Counted from the first letter of the stretch, positions 17,412 to 25,513 are shown. The stretch: 64,000 nucleotides of DNA from Pedobacter sp. N36a (GCF_014472395.1 NZ_JACSZW010000009.1:62001-126000); one strand, 5' to 3'. A program made the numbers and translations. The notes: generated by a model from the sequence alone, not told the origin.

Positions 17412-17648
17412 ATGAACATAATGATTTTTAAAACCTCGGTACAGGATCAAAATGATCTGACTTCAATTAGACCTGTGATGAACACTTTATTCGGAGAAAA
17501 AAAATGGTCTTTAGCTTTTGAAGATGTTGATAAAATTTTAAGGGTAGTAAGTACGATTCCTGCAGTTGCTGTGCTGAAACATATTCTGATGAACAATGGT
17601 TTCTTTTGCGAAGAACTTCCTTACTCCCTGGACGAATTTAATGTATAA
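17412..17648 (+). CDS. Small HMA-like conserved protein
   Basis: A 78-residue protein with a beta-alpha-beta pattern (MIFKTSVQDQND, helix, KKWSLAFEDVDKILRVVS, helix, FFCEELPYSL) that resembles the ferredoxin-like fold of heavy-metal-associated domains, but without the CxxC metal site. Such orphan HMA-like proteins are widespread in Bacteroidota. It converges tightly (2 bp between stops) with the lipoprotein gene. Function unknown. Confidence 0.6.
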   Translation: MNIMIFKTSVQDQNDLTSIRPVMNTLFGEKKWSLAFEDVDKILRVVSTIPAVAVLKHILMNNGFFCEELPYSLDEFNV

Positions 17649-17650
17649 AC

Positions 17651-18448
17651 TTATTTTTTGAATTCGCTGATGTCGACAATTCTATCGTTATCATTTTTTT
17701 TCAAAAAGGAAACGCCTTGTTTATTCTTTTGAAAACTGAAATTGTTTTGCACCCAACTGTAGATTGCCGGTACTTCTGAAGGTAAATCACCTGGGAAAGC
17801 TTGTGTTAGGGTTTCATCGCTGATAAAATTTACCTGATATAATTCTTTTGGCGTTGCAAAAACGATGGTTTGTCTATCTGGTGACAGCATTAAGAATTTT
17901 CCAGCTATTCTTTGCTCAGGGTCTTGTCTTTTCAACAGGTAAGCTTTTGCAGTCACACCAGTGATGAAGAAATCATTATTGATCAAATGTCCAGTGCGAC
18001 CAACTCTGTTGATGCCTAAGCCAGATTTTTCTCCCGGTCCAGGTTTGGTTGGACGCTCTAAATTGATCACTTCCAATTTGCCATCTTTTAAAGAAATGAT
18101 ATAAACTGGTGCTTCCAATGCAGTTGCATCTGCAGTCTGCACAAGTAAGCTCGTTTTCTGTGTATTAATGAATTCCGCAAAAGTAAAGTGCTGGGTTGAT
18201 TTTTTAGGATCCGAAGGATCTGTTTGTATACTCATCGTGCTGTCTCTGAATTTTACTGACAACCACTCTTCCTGTTCTGGTTTGTTGAGTTTATAGATGG
18301 TAATCGAATCGGCCTTTTGTGCTGAATACTGATTAAAGGCTTCGTTTTTTGTTAAAACTCTAGGTAAGTAGTTTTTTATCTTTTCTTCGTCTTTACTACA
18401 GCCAAAGATCATTGTCATCAGCGTAAGGGCAAGCAGGCATTTTTTCAT
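17651..18448 (-). CDS. Hypothetical lipoprotein
   Basis: A 265-residue protein with a lipoprotein signal peptide: basic start MKK, hydrophobic core, and lipobox IFGC with Cys17 followed by SKDEE. The mature part is beta-rich (SLKDGKLEVINL, RIAGKFLMLSPDRQTIVFATPKELYQVNF split over strands), perhaps a partial propeller. It should sit on the periplasmic side of a membrane. Before the element at 18515 was inserted, this gene lay directly after the gapA terminator. No known family recognised. Confidence 0.7.
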   Translation of the reverse strand: MKKCLLALTLMTMIFGCSKDEEKIKNYLPRVLTKNEAFNQYSAQKADSITIYKLNKPEQEEWLSVKFRDSTMSIQTDPSDPKKSTQHFTFAEFINTQKTSLLVQTADATALEAPVYIISLKDGKLEVINLERPTKPGPGEKSGLGINRVGRTGHLINNDFFITGVTAKAYLLKRQDPEQRIAGKFLMLSPDRQTIVFATPKELYQVNFISDETLTQAFPGDLPSEVPAIYSWVQNNFSFQKNKQGVSFLKKNDNDRIVDISEFKK

Positions 18449-18483
18449 AATTGAACGGAAAGTAATTGTGGTCTGTTTCTACA

Positions 18484-18491
18484 CAAATATA
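18484..18491 (-). promoter_or_regulatory. -7 box of lipoprotein gene
   Basis: Minus strand 18491-18484 reads TATATTTG, an exact TAnnTTTG, 35 bp before the ATG at 18448. The matching -33 region would fall at about 18510-18518, that is, on the junction with the left att repeat, so insertion may have altered this promoter. Confidence 0.5.
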
Positions 18492-18514
18492 TAAAAGAAA
18501 GGGAAATTATTGAA

Positions 18515-18562
18515 TATACAAGAAAGGGATGTTCCATCCAGACACATCCCTTTTCTAACCAA
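18515..18562. repeat. Left attachment repeat (attL), 48 bp
   Basis: Identical over 48 bp to 30631-30678, same orientation. It contains an inverted repeat AAAGGGATGT (18523-18532) / ACATCCCTTT (18544-18553), the same hairpin that terminates gapA at the right end. It marks the left boundary of the element. Confidence 0.9.
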
Positions 18563-18591
18563 GAATAGGTAATATTTGTTTAAATTGGTTT

Positions 18592-18625
18592 TTTGAGTGT
18601 TTTGTTGATGTTTTTTGTATATTTG
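18592..18625 (+). promoter_or_regulatory. Promoter of the integrase gene
   Basis: TTTG at 18592-18595 and TATATTTG at 18618-18625 (exact TAnnTTTG) are 22 bp apart, at the upper edge of the usual spacing. The -7 box overlaps the first TTGGAACC repeat (18623-18630), so a protein bound to these repeats would block the promoter. Confidence 0.55.
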
Positions 18626-18642
18626 GAACCTTAGTTGGAACC
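18623..18642 (+). repeat. Paired TTGGAACC sites, left end
   Basis: TTGGAACC at 18623-18630 and 18635-18642, spaced by four bases. The same pair with the same spacing and orientation occurs at the right end (30516-30535). Short direct repeats near both ends are typical of arm-type integrase or excisionase binding sites. Confidence 0.6.
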
Positions 18643-18656
18643 TTTTGATATGAAGA

Positions 18657-19919
18657 ATGAAAATTGAACCTAAAAAGAGTAATTATAAACACTATGCTTT
18701 AGGAGTGTACAATGGCGCAAAATTAACCCTAGTTGTACCTAGCAGATGGAACCATGATGCCTATCCTAAATACTACATTCAATACCCTCATCCAACCACA
18801 CCTAAACTATCAACGAAAGTTAAAGAGACTTATCTAAGATGTAAGGAGTATTTCAAAACCCAAGAGAAACTAACTAAACAGGATGAGTTAGATTTATTGA
18901 TAGTGGCTTTCAGTTACCATATTAATTCACTCATATTACCAACCTTAACAAATACTAATACAGAATCGAGTATTACCTTAAATACTAATGCACTTGCCGC
19001 AGTGAATGCTTATTTTTTTATGCAACAACAACAACATGAAATTGATGAGTTGTCAGGGATTAGTAATTATACTAACAGGAACAAAACGCTAAATACATTT
19101 TTCAATTTACCTCAAAATAAGTCGTTAAGATTAAAAGATTTGACAGTAGATGTGTGGTCTAATTTTAGGATTTATTTGTTGACTACTCCAACACCAACAA
19201 AACCAAAAGGGTTAGCAAAAAGTAGCGTGAATCAGTATATAACCTATGTAAAGTCTTTTTATAATTGGTTGATCATTCAGCAGGATCTTAACATCATTAA
19301 CCATCCTTTGAAATTGAAAAAACTAGACACTAGTCAACAGGCTAAAAAATTCAATGAGATCTCTAATAGTGAATTAGGTGATTTTTTTGATAAAGTGGAT
19401 TGTGATAAATATTTAAGATTACATTTAATATGCTTACTTGTGTTGGAGAATACCGTGCGGCCTGTCCAAGTTCGTGACATTCAACACAAAGATATTGATT
19501 TAACTTCTGATAGTATAAAAGTGTATGATCGAAAATCGAGGAAGTATCGTACCATAAAATTTGAGCTAAAAGTGAAATCTTTAATTGAGAAAATATATAT
19601 GAATACTTTAAATGCAGGTGTCATTGTCACAGATAGTATGTACCTTATAGGTGGCTATAATTGCTTTAAGGAGAATCTTCCAATGAGTGATAAAGGACTA
19701 AGGGTAGCACAAGTTAAACCGTTCAGAGAAGAGTACCCACACTTAAATCACATTCAGATTTATGAGATGAAGCATACTTCAATAACCAAAACTTCACCTG
19801 GTGATTTAGTAGGAACACAGAAGAGGACAGGGCATGCGAGAGCAAGTACAACACAGGTTTATGATAGAAGTGAAAGCGTAAGTCGAGCAGTAACTTTAGA
19901 GGATCTCTTGTCGATGTAG
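18657..19919 (+). CDS. int: Tyrosine recombinase (integrase), variant catalytic site
   Basis: A 420-residue phage-type integrase of the Bacteroidota class. Residues 1-110 form the arm-binding region, 110-225 a SAM-like core-binding domain (STVNQYITYVKSFYNWL type, KSSVNQYITYVKSFY at 188-202), and 230-420 the catalytic domain. Arg268 (LENTVRP), a Lys in the beta-hairpin near 293-297, His393 (TGHARAST) and Tyr402 are present. The segment normally reading H-x-x-R-H is YEMKHTS at 369-375, so Lys372 stands where the second catalytic Arg is expected and Tyr369 where His is expected. It presumably integrates the element at the gapA terminator. Confidence 0.88.
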   Translation: MKIEPKKSNYKHYALGVYNGAKLTLVVPSRWNHDAYPKYYIQYPHPTTPKLSTKVKETYLRCKEYFKTQEKLTKQDELDLLIVAFSYHINSLILPTLTNTNTESSITLNTNALAAVNAYFFMQQQQHEIDELSGISNYTNRNKTLNTFFNLPQNKSLRLKDLTVDVWSNFRIYLLTTPTPTKPKGLAKSSVNQYITYVKSFYNWLIIQQDLNIINHPLKLKKLDTSQQAKKFNEISNSELGDFFDKVDCDKYLRLHLICLLVLENTVRPVQVRDIQHKDIDLTSDSIKVYDRKSRKYRTIKFELKVKSLIEKIYMNTLNAGVIVTDSMYLIGGYNCFKENLPMSDKGLRVAQVKPFREEYPHLNHIQIYEMKHTSITKTSPGDLVGTQKRTGHARASTTQVYDRSESVSRAVTLEDLLSM

Positions 19920-20003
19920 TTCAAGTACACTGGAAAAAAAACATCATATAAATATTATTACTAGAATTCTACACCTAAATTAAAAACCTAGCACAGTAAA
20001 TAT

Positions 20004-20753
20004 ATGGATAAGGGGTCGAAGAGGACAGGTTGCCTAATGAAGTTTGGGCAACTAAAATATATGAAACAATTACTATTGGAAGGTAATTTACATTGTAAAC
20101 CGATGCATTACTTTGCAAGGTTATCAGATGAAGGTGTTAGAGGAGATGCCTATGAAACCGCTGTTGAGATAAGAAATTTTTCAGCTCAAGTTTTATTTAC
20201 AGGTGATAAATCAAATATGTGGCCTGTTGCCAAAAAACATTTTACTATGTATAAATCCTATAACAGTGATGTTGCATGTGGTAATCTATTTTGTCTTTAT
20301 TTCTATGATATAAGCCAACAAGACATGCACAGTAGAAAACCAATATACTTCCCAGAGAAAGCAATAGATGAATACTGTATATTAATCCACGATGCACAGG
20401 AGTTTGTTGAAAGAGTGAAAAAAAAACTAGCCGAGTATCATTTAGACTATGGCTGTCAGTTTGTTAATTATCAGGATTTTAAAAAAATAAATGGCTACAG
20501 AAATCAATTTACAAAAGATGTCGCCTACAAAAATCAAAATGAATTTAGATTTTGGATTAAATATGAACTGGTGCAGGATTTAAATTTTAGTATAGGTAAT
20601 ATTGAGGACATAGCAATCATTGATAAAACCGAAAATATTATAAAAAATTGGGAGTTTATGAGAATAGACGAAAATACAGCTTCCCATATTTCAATATTAG
20701 GAAAATCCAGTGAAGGGTATAGAGAATTGGCTGGTTTAAATAAATCACTCTAA
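20004..20753 (+). CDS. Element-borne protein of unknown function
   Basis: A 249-residue soluble protein; an in-frame ATG at 20037 (MKFGQLKYMKQLLLEGNLHC) is the more likely start, giving 238 residues. The pattern GNLHCKPMHYFARLSDEGVRGDAYE, split here only to describe it, includes a conserved-looking R-G-D-x-Y-E after an aromatic F/Y strand, and a later block KDVAYKNQNEFRFWIKY followed by LNFSIGNIEDIAII. I have an impression of similar uncharacterised proteins in phage-related regions but cannot name a family. It lies alone between the integrase and the ATPase pair, a typical cargo position. Confidence 0.55.
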   Translation: MDKGSKRTGCLMKFGQLKYMKQLLLEGNLHCKPMHYFARLSDEGVRGDAYETAVEIRNFSAQVLFTGDKSNMWPVAKKHFTMYKSYNSDVACGNLFCLYFYDISQQDMHSRKPIYFPEKAIDEYCILIHDAQEFVERVKKKLAEYHLDYGCQFVNYQDFKKINGYRNQFTKDVAYKNQNEFRFWIKYELVQDLNFSIGNIEDIAIIDKTENIIKNWEFMRIDENTASHISILGKSSEGYRELAGLNKSL

Positions 20754-21320
20754 TTTTAACATATCCTCAGTTATTAGAATAAAACATAACATGAGGCTTA
20801 AAGAGGAAATAATGATATATCCTATTGGAAACTTACTCCTTTAATCTTGTCCTTTTTATCTGATTTATTAAATACCATCCCAGAGTATCAGGGCTATTAT
20901 GATGTTGACCAAAAAAGTAGTGCTAAATTTCAGAAGGTTAAACAACTGATCGTGATTTAATCGAACTGATTATAGAAGAATTTTTTTTAGAAAAAAACCT
21001 GTGATAACCTAATCTTTTTACCAATTAATCTGGTGGTAATTTGATTTAATTTAAGGGCAATGCCATTTAACCATATCATTAACTCGGTATTTATGGTACT
21101 AATCACCGAATGAATGTGCCAAAAGCAATTTTAAAATCTTCAAAAAAACGATTTGCATAGGTACATAAACGAATAAACGACAATTTCTTGCAAAAAACAT
21201 TACACTGTTAATTTTTTTAATTGACCTATTTTGATTTTTTTGGTTTAGATTTATTGATTAGAATTGCATCAATCTAAGAAAAAGTCTAATTAAAGGCAGG
21301 AATCACATATTAGAGCTGAA
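20754..21320. other. 567-bp AT-rich spacer in the element
   Basis: No convincing gene. A short open stretch around 20875-20960 (reading IPEYQGYYDVDQKSSAKFQK and ending in TAA) might be a gene remnant. The promoter of the ATPase gene should lie at the 3' end, but only one-mismatch -7 boxes (such as TAGATTTA near 21246) were seen. Confidence 0.4.
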
Positions 21321-21326
21321 TTGGGA

Positions 21327-22397
21327 ATGGATAAAATTAAGATAGAAGGCTATAAATCCATTAAAAATCTTGAACTAAAGCTAAGACCTATAAATATTTT
21401 TATAGGTGCGAATGGTAGTGGAAAAAGTAATTTTTTATCTTTTTTTGAATTACTTAAAAATATATATAATCGAAATTTACGTGAGTATATCGTTTTAAGG
21501 GGGGGGGTAGAGAAGTTTCTTCATAAAGGAGATAAGGTCACGTCTGAAATATCAGCTAAACTCTGGCTTAAAAATAATGGATATTCTTTCACCTTAAAAA
21601 AAGGAGAAGAGTATTTTGTATTCACAAAGGAGGGGTTATGGTATAACGGTAATCCCTATATCAATAATCCCATTGATGTAGCGTCATTATCTGCAGAATC
21701 TAATCTTAGATATAACAATATGCCAAGGGCAGCCTACATTCGTACTTACTTGAACGCATTACAGAAATATCACTTTCATGATACAGGGGACAATTCTCCA
21801 TTCAATAAGGAATCAAGTATTGAAAATGACAAATTCTATTTATACGACAAGGGTCAAAATCTCGCTGCTTATTTATTTGACATATTCAAAGAAAGTAATA
21901 TAGTTTATAATTTAATTGTAAAAACAATTCAATCTATTGCTCCTTACTTTTTAGATTTTGTTTTTAAACCAGATAAAAACGAAAATATAAGACTTAGGTG
22001 GCAAAGTAAACATAGCGAAATGATTTATGGAGCAAATGATCTTTCTGATGGAACTATACGATTTATTGCATTAGTAACTTTGTTTATGCAACCACGTCTG
22101 CCTGAAACTATAATTATTGATGAACCTGAATTGGGTCTTCATCCATCGGCAATAGCAAAGTTAGCTGGTATGATAAAATTAGTAGCAGCAAAGAAATGTC
22201 AGGTTATAATTGCTACACAATCAACGGATTTAATAAGCCATTTTGAACCCGAAGATATTATAGCGGTTGACCAAATAAATGGGCAAAGTGAGTTTAATCG
22301 CCTAAATAGTGAAATCCTTAGTCAGTGGCTGGAAGACTACACCATCGATGATTTATGGAAAAGAAATATTATTGATAAAGGTCAACCGAATTATTAA
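21327..22397 (+). CDS. AAA/OLD-like ATPase (AAA15/AAA21 type)
   Basis: A 356-residue ABC-like ATPase. Walker A GANGSGKS at residues 27-34, signature-like LSDGTIRF from 239, Walker B TIIIDEPE (about 261-268) followed by the D-loop LGLHP, and a TQS switch near 297. The N-terminus KIEGYKSIKNLELKL is the typical beta strand of the SMC/RecF-like AAA15 group. Start is the ATG at 21327 rather than a TTG two codons earlier. It is followed 4 bp later by a DUF4276 gene. AAA15 ATPases paired with TOPRIM-like proteins occur in antiphage systems such as PARIS and in OLD-type pairs. A run of nine G (21499-21507) lies in codons 58-61. Confidence 0.85.
   Translation: MDKIKIEGYKSIKNLELKLRPINIFIGANGSGKSNFLSFFELLKNIYNRNLREYIVLRGGVEKFLHKGDKVTSEISAKLWLKNNGYSFTLKKGEEYFVFTKEGLWYNGNPYINNPIDVASLSAESNLRYNNMPRAAYIRTYLNALQKYHFHDTGDNSPFNKESSIENDKFYLYDKGQNLAAYLFDIFKESNIVYNLIVKTIQSIAPYFLDFVFKPDKNENIRLRWQSKHSEMIYGANDLSDGTIRFIALVTLFMQPRLPETIIIDEPELGLHPSAIAKLAGMIKLVAAKKCQVIIATQSTDLISHFEPEDIIAVDQINGQSEFNRLNSEILSQWLEDYTIDDLWKRNIIDKGQPNY
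21499..21507 (+). repeat. G9 homopolymer inside ATPase gene
   Basis: Nine consecutive G within the AAA ATPase coding sequence, encoding Arg-Gly-Gly-(Val). In an AT-rich gene such a tract is unexpected by chance and is a slippage-prone site; loss or gain of one G would truncate the protein after about 60 residues. Confidence 0.6.
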
Positions 22398-22401
22398 TAA
22401 T

Positions 22402-23058
22402 ATGAAACGAGTTATAATTATCTGCGAGGGACAAACCGAGCAAGTTTTTTGCGAGAGAACACTTTCTCCGTATATGATTGGTAAAGGTTATCATATCCAA
22501 GCACCAACTATAAAACATACTAGAGGCGGTATTGTAAAATGGGATATTCTTGAAAAGCAAATAGAAACACATTTGAAATCAGAGAAGGATGCCTTTGTTA
22601 CTACATTTATTGATTATTATGGACTCTATAAAAAATTTGAGTTTCCAGGCTGGGATGAGGCGGAGTTAATACCTGACAAAAACACCCGTATGGAAAAAAT
22701 AGAAAGTGAAATGCGAGCAAGGATTAATTCATCATACAGGAATCGTTTCATTCCTTATATGCAATTACATGAATTTGAAGGACTTTTGTTCAATGACATA
22801 AATATTTTTATAAATCAGATACCAAAAGATGACCTTATTGGTTTGTCCGAATTAAAACAAATTTTTGTGGATTATGCAAATCCAGAAATGATTAATTCAG
22901 GACGTTCAACAGCGCCTTCAAAAAGACTATCTAGAATTATTTTAGGCTATAATAAGGTGGTATACGGAGACATAATCGCAGAATCTATTGGATTGGAAAG
23001 AATTAGAAATAAAAGCCCAAGATTTAATAACTGGATAGAGACTTTAGAAAGTTTATAG
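22402..23058 (+). CDS. DUF4276 (TOPRIM-like) protein
   Basis: A 218-residue protein partnered with the upstream ATPase (4 bp gap). The start at 22402 (MKRVIIICEGQTEQ) is chosen because earlier in-frame starts lie inside the ATPase gene. TOPRIM-type hallmarks are the N-terminal strand ending CEGQTEQ (Glu9), TTFIDYYGLYKKF with Asp71, and the family block PYMQLHEFEGLLFND (118-132). DUF4276 proteins are fused or linked to AAA ATPases and are thought to act as metal-dependent nucleases in defence. The role here is inferred from that pairing. Confidence 0.82.
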   Translation: MKRVIIICEGQTEQVFCERTLSPYMIGKGYHIQAPTIKHTRGGIVKWDILEKQIETHLKSEKDAFVTTFIDYYGLYKKFEFPGWDEAELIPDKNTRMEKIESEMRARINSSYRNRFIPYMQLHEFEGLLFNDINIFINQIPKDDLIGLSELKQIFVDYANPEMINSGRSTAPSKRLSRIILGYNKVVYGDIIAESIGLERIRNKSPRFNNWIETLESL

Positions 23059-23124
23059 GCTATCAAACAACTTCAATCTTTAAACCTCCTAATTCGGTAA
23101 ACTACTCTAAATTTTAATAGAGGT

Positions 23125-23132
23125 GGGGGGGG
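23125..23132 (+). repeat. G8 homopolymer upstream of TA-like module
   Basis: Eight consecutive G in an otherwise AT-rich intergenic stretch, 22 bp before the TTTG -33 box of the following gene. It is a second slippage-prone G tract within 1.7 kb of the one in the ATPase gene. Confidence 0.5.
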
Positions 23133-23153
23133 ATAATAATTTTAGGAATATTT

Positions 23154-23188
23154 TTTGAATGAAAAGTGGAATATTATTTGTATGTTTG
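23154..23188 (+). promoter_or_regulatory. Promoter of the TA-like module
   Basis: TTTG at 23154-23157 and TATGTTTG at 23181-23188 (exact TAnnTTTG), 23 bp apart. The first start codon follows at 23209. Confidence 0.5.
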
Positions 23189-23208
23189 GTGAAAATAAAA
23201 ACTAAACT

Positions 23209-23846
23209 ATGAAAAGAACCATACTTTCATTATCTGATTATAAATCAAGCCTAGGAGATATTCATGAGAGAATAACCTCCATTATAAACCTTTCTTTTGA
23301 AGACTGGTGTAAGATTCAAGATTACTCTAATTCATTGGGGATTGGAACAGTGATTTATAAACCTCGAACTAAAGCAGGAATAGTACATGACCATATTTGT
23401 CATAGAATCTTTAGTGAATTTATACTGATGTTAAAGTAGGAGAGTTTAATGGTGTATTTGGCTTTTTGTATAAGGACTCATTTTTTATAAGGTTTAAGAA
23501 AATGAATGCTAAAAATTTTTTAACAAGTAATGCGAATACACATCAGAATATGAAATATCTTTATCAGGAATCCAGCATTCCTGGTCTACCTGAAAAACCT
23601 ACAATTTTATATGTCGGTTATTCGTTAGATAAAACTAATTCCACCATTCAGGGAATCTACACCGCTTGTTGGGATGGGAAACAATTAAACTGGATTGACG
23701 AACATGGTATTGAATCCGCAGAACAAACCACAATTGATTTTAACTTAAATGAAGATAAAAATCATATTGCTGTAGAAAAAATAATTAAGAGAATTAGTGT
23801 TAAGACTGCTTATAAGAAAGCAACAAAAGGCACTGGTACACATTAA
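23209..23846 (+). pseudogene. Frameshifted gene, putative toxin partner of XRE-ImmA/IrrE
   Basis: Two adjacent frames read as one protein of about 212 residues. The first (23209-23439, 76 aa) runs ILSLSDYKSSLGDIHERIT to HICHRIFSEF, then ends with an unrelated tail ILMLK. The second frame is open from 23418 and continues YTDVKVGEFNGVFGFLYKD, RFKKMN, through 23846 (126 aa from its first usable start at 23466). A one-base change between about 23418 and 23436 (TTTATACT) would join them. The gene ends 11 bp before an XRE-ImmA/IrrE gene. Pairs of this layout resemble toxin-antitoxin defence modules such as RosmerTA. It may be a real inactivation, a programmed frameshift or a sequencing error. Confidence 0.6.
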
Positions 23847-23857
23847 AAAACAATAAG

Positions 23858-24901
23858 ATGAAATACAATCCTCAAATGCTAAAACTAGCAAGGGAATTGA
23901 GAGGATATACGCAAACTCAACTTTCCAATGCCTTGGGAGTTGCTCAGGGCACTATAAGCAAAATTGAAAAAATGGGTTCTGGATTTGATGATGATCTTGT
24001 CTTTGCAGTCTCCAAATTCTTAAATATGCCTGTGTCATTTTTTGAGAGTCAAGATGTCATTATTCCAATTCAGGGGGAATATAGAAGAAAACTATCTTCG
24101 TCTGTAAAGCAGCTAAATCAGAACAACGCTAGAATGATAGTTGTTGAAAGACAACTTTTAAAGCTATTGGAAGGTATTGAGATTAGCGCTAATGAGATTC
24201 CGATTTGGGATGTTGATCAAGAAGGAAGTCCATCAATGTGCGCTCAATATATTCGTAAAAAATGGAAGTTGCCAAGAGGTAGAGTTGAGAATATAACCAA
24301 TATTATAGAATATTATGGTGCAATAATTATTCCTGTCCCAATAAATGATATGGATGGCTTTAGCATGTATACAGCTAATGGAATACCTTTAATCTTCATT
24401 GGGAAAGATATACCTTCGGATCGTAAAAGACTAACCTTGGCTCATGAACTTGGACATATAATAATGCATTTATCATGTAAGGTTGAAGGCGATAGAGATA
24501 AAGAAAAAGAAGCGTTCGAGTTTGCTGCCGAATTATTAATGCCTGAATCCGATATTAAACCACAATTGGTCAGGTTGAATTTGCCAATTTTAGCTGATTT
24601 AAAAAAATACTGGAAAACATCAATGCAATCTATTTTAGTAAGAGCACGACATCTAGGTCTACTAAATGACAACCAGTGGAAATATCTATGGATGCAGATG
24701 GGGGCTGAAGGTTATAGGACTAAGGAACCTGTTATATTTTCACCTGAACAGCCAACTATTTTAAAGCAGATCATTGATTCATATATAGAAGAAATGGATT
24801 ATACAATAGATGAAGTCGCCTCATTAGTTGACTCTTCTACTGAGGAATTTAAGAGCATTTATTTACAAGAAAGGACTGCGATATTAAGAAGAGCGTATTA
24901 A
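23858..24901 (+). CDS. XRE helix-turn-helix and ImmA/IrrE metallopeptidase protein
   Basis: A 347-residue two-domain protein. An N-terminal Cro/C1 HTH (6-62) reads MLKLARELRGYTQTQLSNAL then VAQGTISKIEK. The C-terminal ImmA/IrrE (COG2856) zinc peptidase has HELGH at 196-200 and a third ligand Glu near 221 in EKEAFEFAAELLMP. Such fusions act as antitoxin-repressors that are cleaved or cleave partners under stress, and control mobile elements. It lies 11 bp after the frameshifted gene and is likely its antitoxin. The final 60 residues are helical and without motif. Confidence 0.9.
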   Translation: MKYNPQMLKLARELRGYTQTQLSNALGVAQGTISKIEKMGSGFDDDLVFAVSKFLNMPVSFFESQDVIIPIQGEYRRKLSSSVKQLNQNNARMIVVERQLLKLLEGIEISANEIPIWDVDQEGSPSMCAQYIRKKWKLPRGRVENITNIIEYYGAIIIPVPINDMDGFSMYTANGIPLIFIGKDIPSDRKRLTLAHELGHIIMHLSCKVEGDRDKEKEAFEFAAELLMPESDIKPQLVRLNLPILADLKKYWKTSMQSILVRARHLGLLNDNQWKYLWMQMGAEGYRTKEPVIFSPEQPTILKQIIDSYIEEMDYTIDEVASLVDSSTEEFKSIYLQERTAILRRAY

Positions 24902-25513
24902 TTGTTGGTTGAGTAATTTCTCATTAATATAGATGGGCACCTAGTTAATTAACTGTGCAATAACCCCAGAGAAACCTGATCATAACCTGCGGAAATCATG
25001 GGTAAGCCCCTTCTAATTAATTAATCAACTTGCCCATTTTGCATTGATTTCTGAAAAACAGGCAAATCTTGATTGAAAAAAGGGCTATAGACTGTTTTGT
25101 GTGGGTGCATGATCAAAGTGTAGATGTTTTTCTCCGAAAAAATTGGACTACTTCGGGGGTATCCCCTTGCCCCCTATACCCCCATACGCCTCGCTATACT
25201 ATGACGGGTACATAAAAAAATCTGGACTAAAAATTTGTGAGACCTATCTAAGGTCTTTTCAAAAAAATATTTTTCTAAAAATTTGAAATCTTTTTAGAAT
25301 ACTAAGGTTTCCAGTTGAAGATTATCACATCAAGACCAGCGTAGATATGAAATCGTGGTTTAGGGTGGATAAAGAATTTCTATTTCTTTCACCTTTTGTA
25401 GAACAAACTGAATGGCCTAGAAAGAAGATTCTGTTTCGTTCTATGAATATGAAGTACTCTGTAGATCATTTAGTTTTTCAACACCCTACTCACTTCTAAT
25501 TCATCATTGTATC
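24902..25513. other. 612-bp non-coding region of the element
   Basis: No gene seen. It holds AT-rich repeats of TAATTAA (24941-25023), a GC-rich patch at 25151-25211 described separately, and an AT-rich stretch with CTAAAAATTTG repeated at 25226-25236 and 25275-25285. It separates the rightward defence genes from the leftward operon, so it must also carry the terminators of both. Confidence 0.45.
25151..25211. other. GC-rich, C-run patch; candidate replication or transfer origin
   Basis: Within a very AT-rich region, GGGG-GTAT-CCCC forms a small palindrome (25155-25166) followed by repeated C runs (CCCCCTATACCCCCATACG) and GCCTCGCTATAC. GC-rich stems with C runs next to AT-rich DNA are typical of nicking origins. 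The element encodes an HUH-like protein that would need such a site. No experimental support. Confidence 0.35.
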
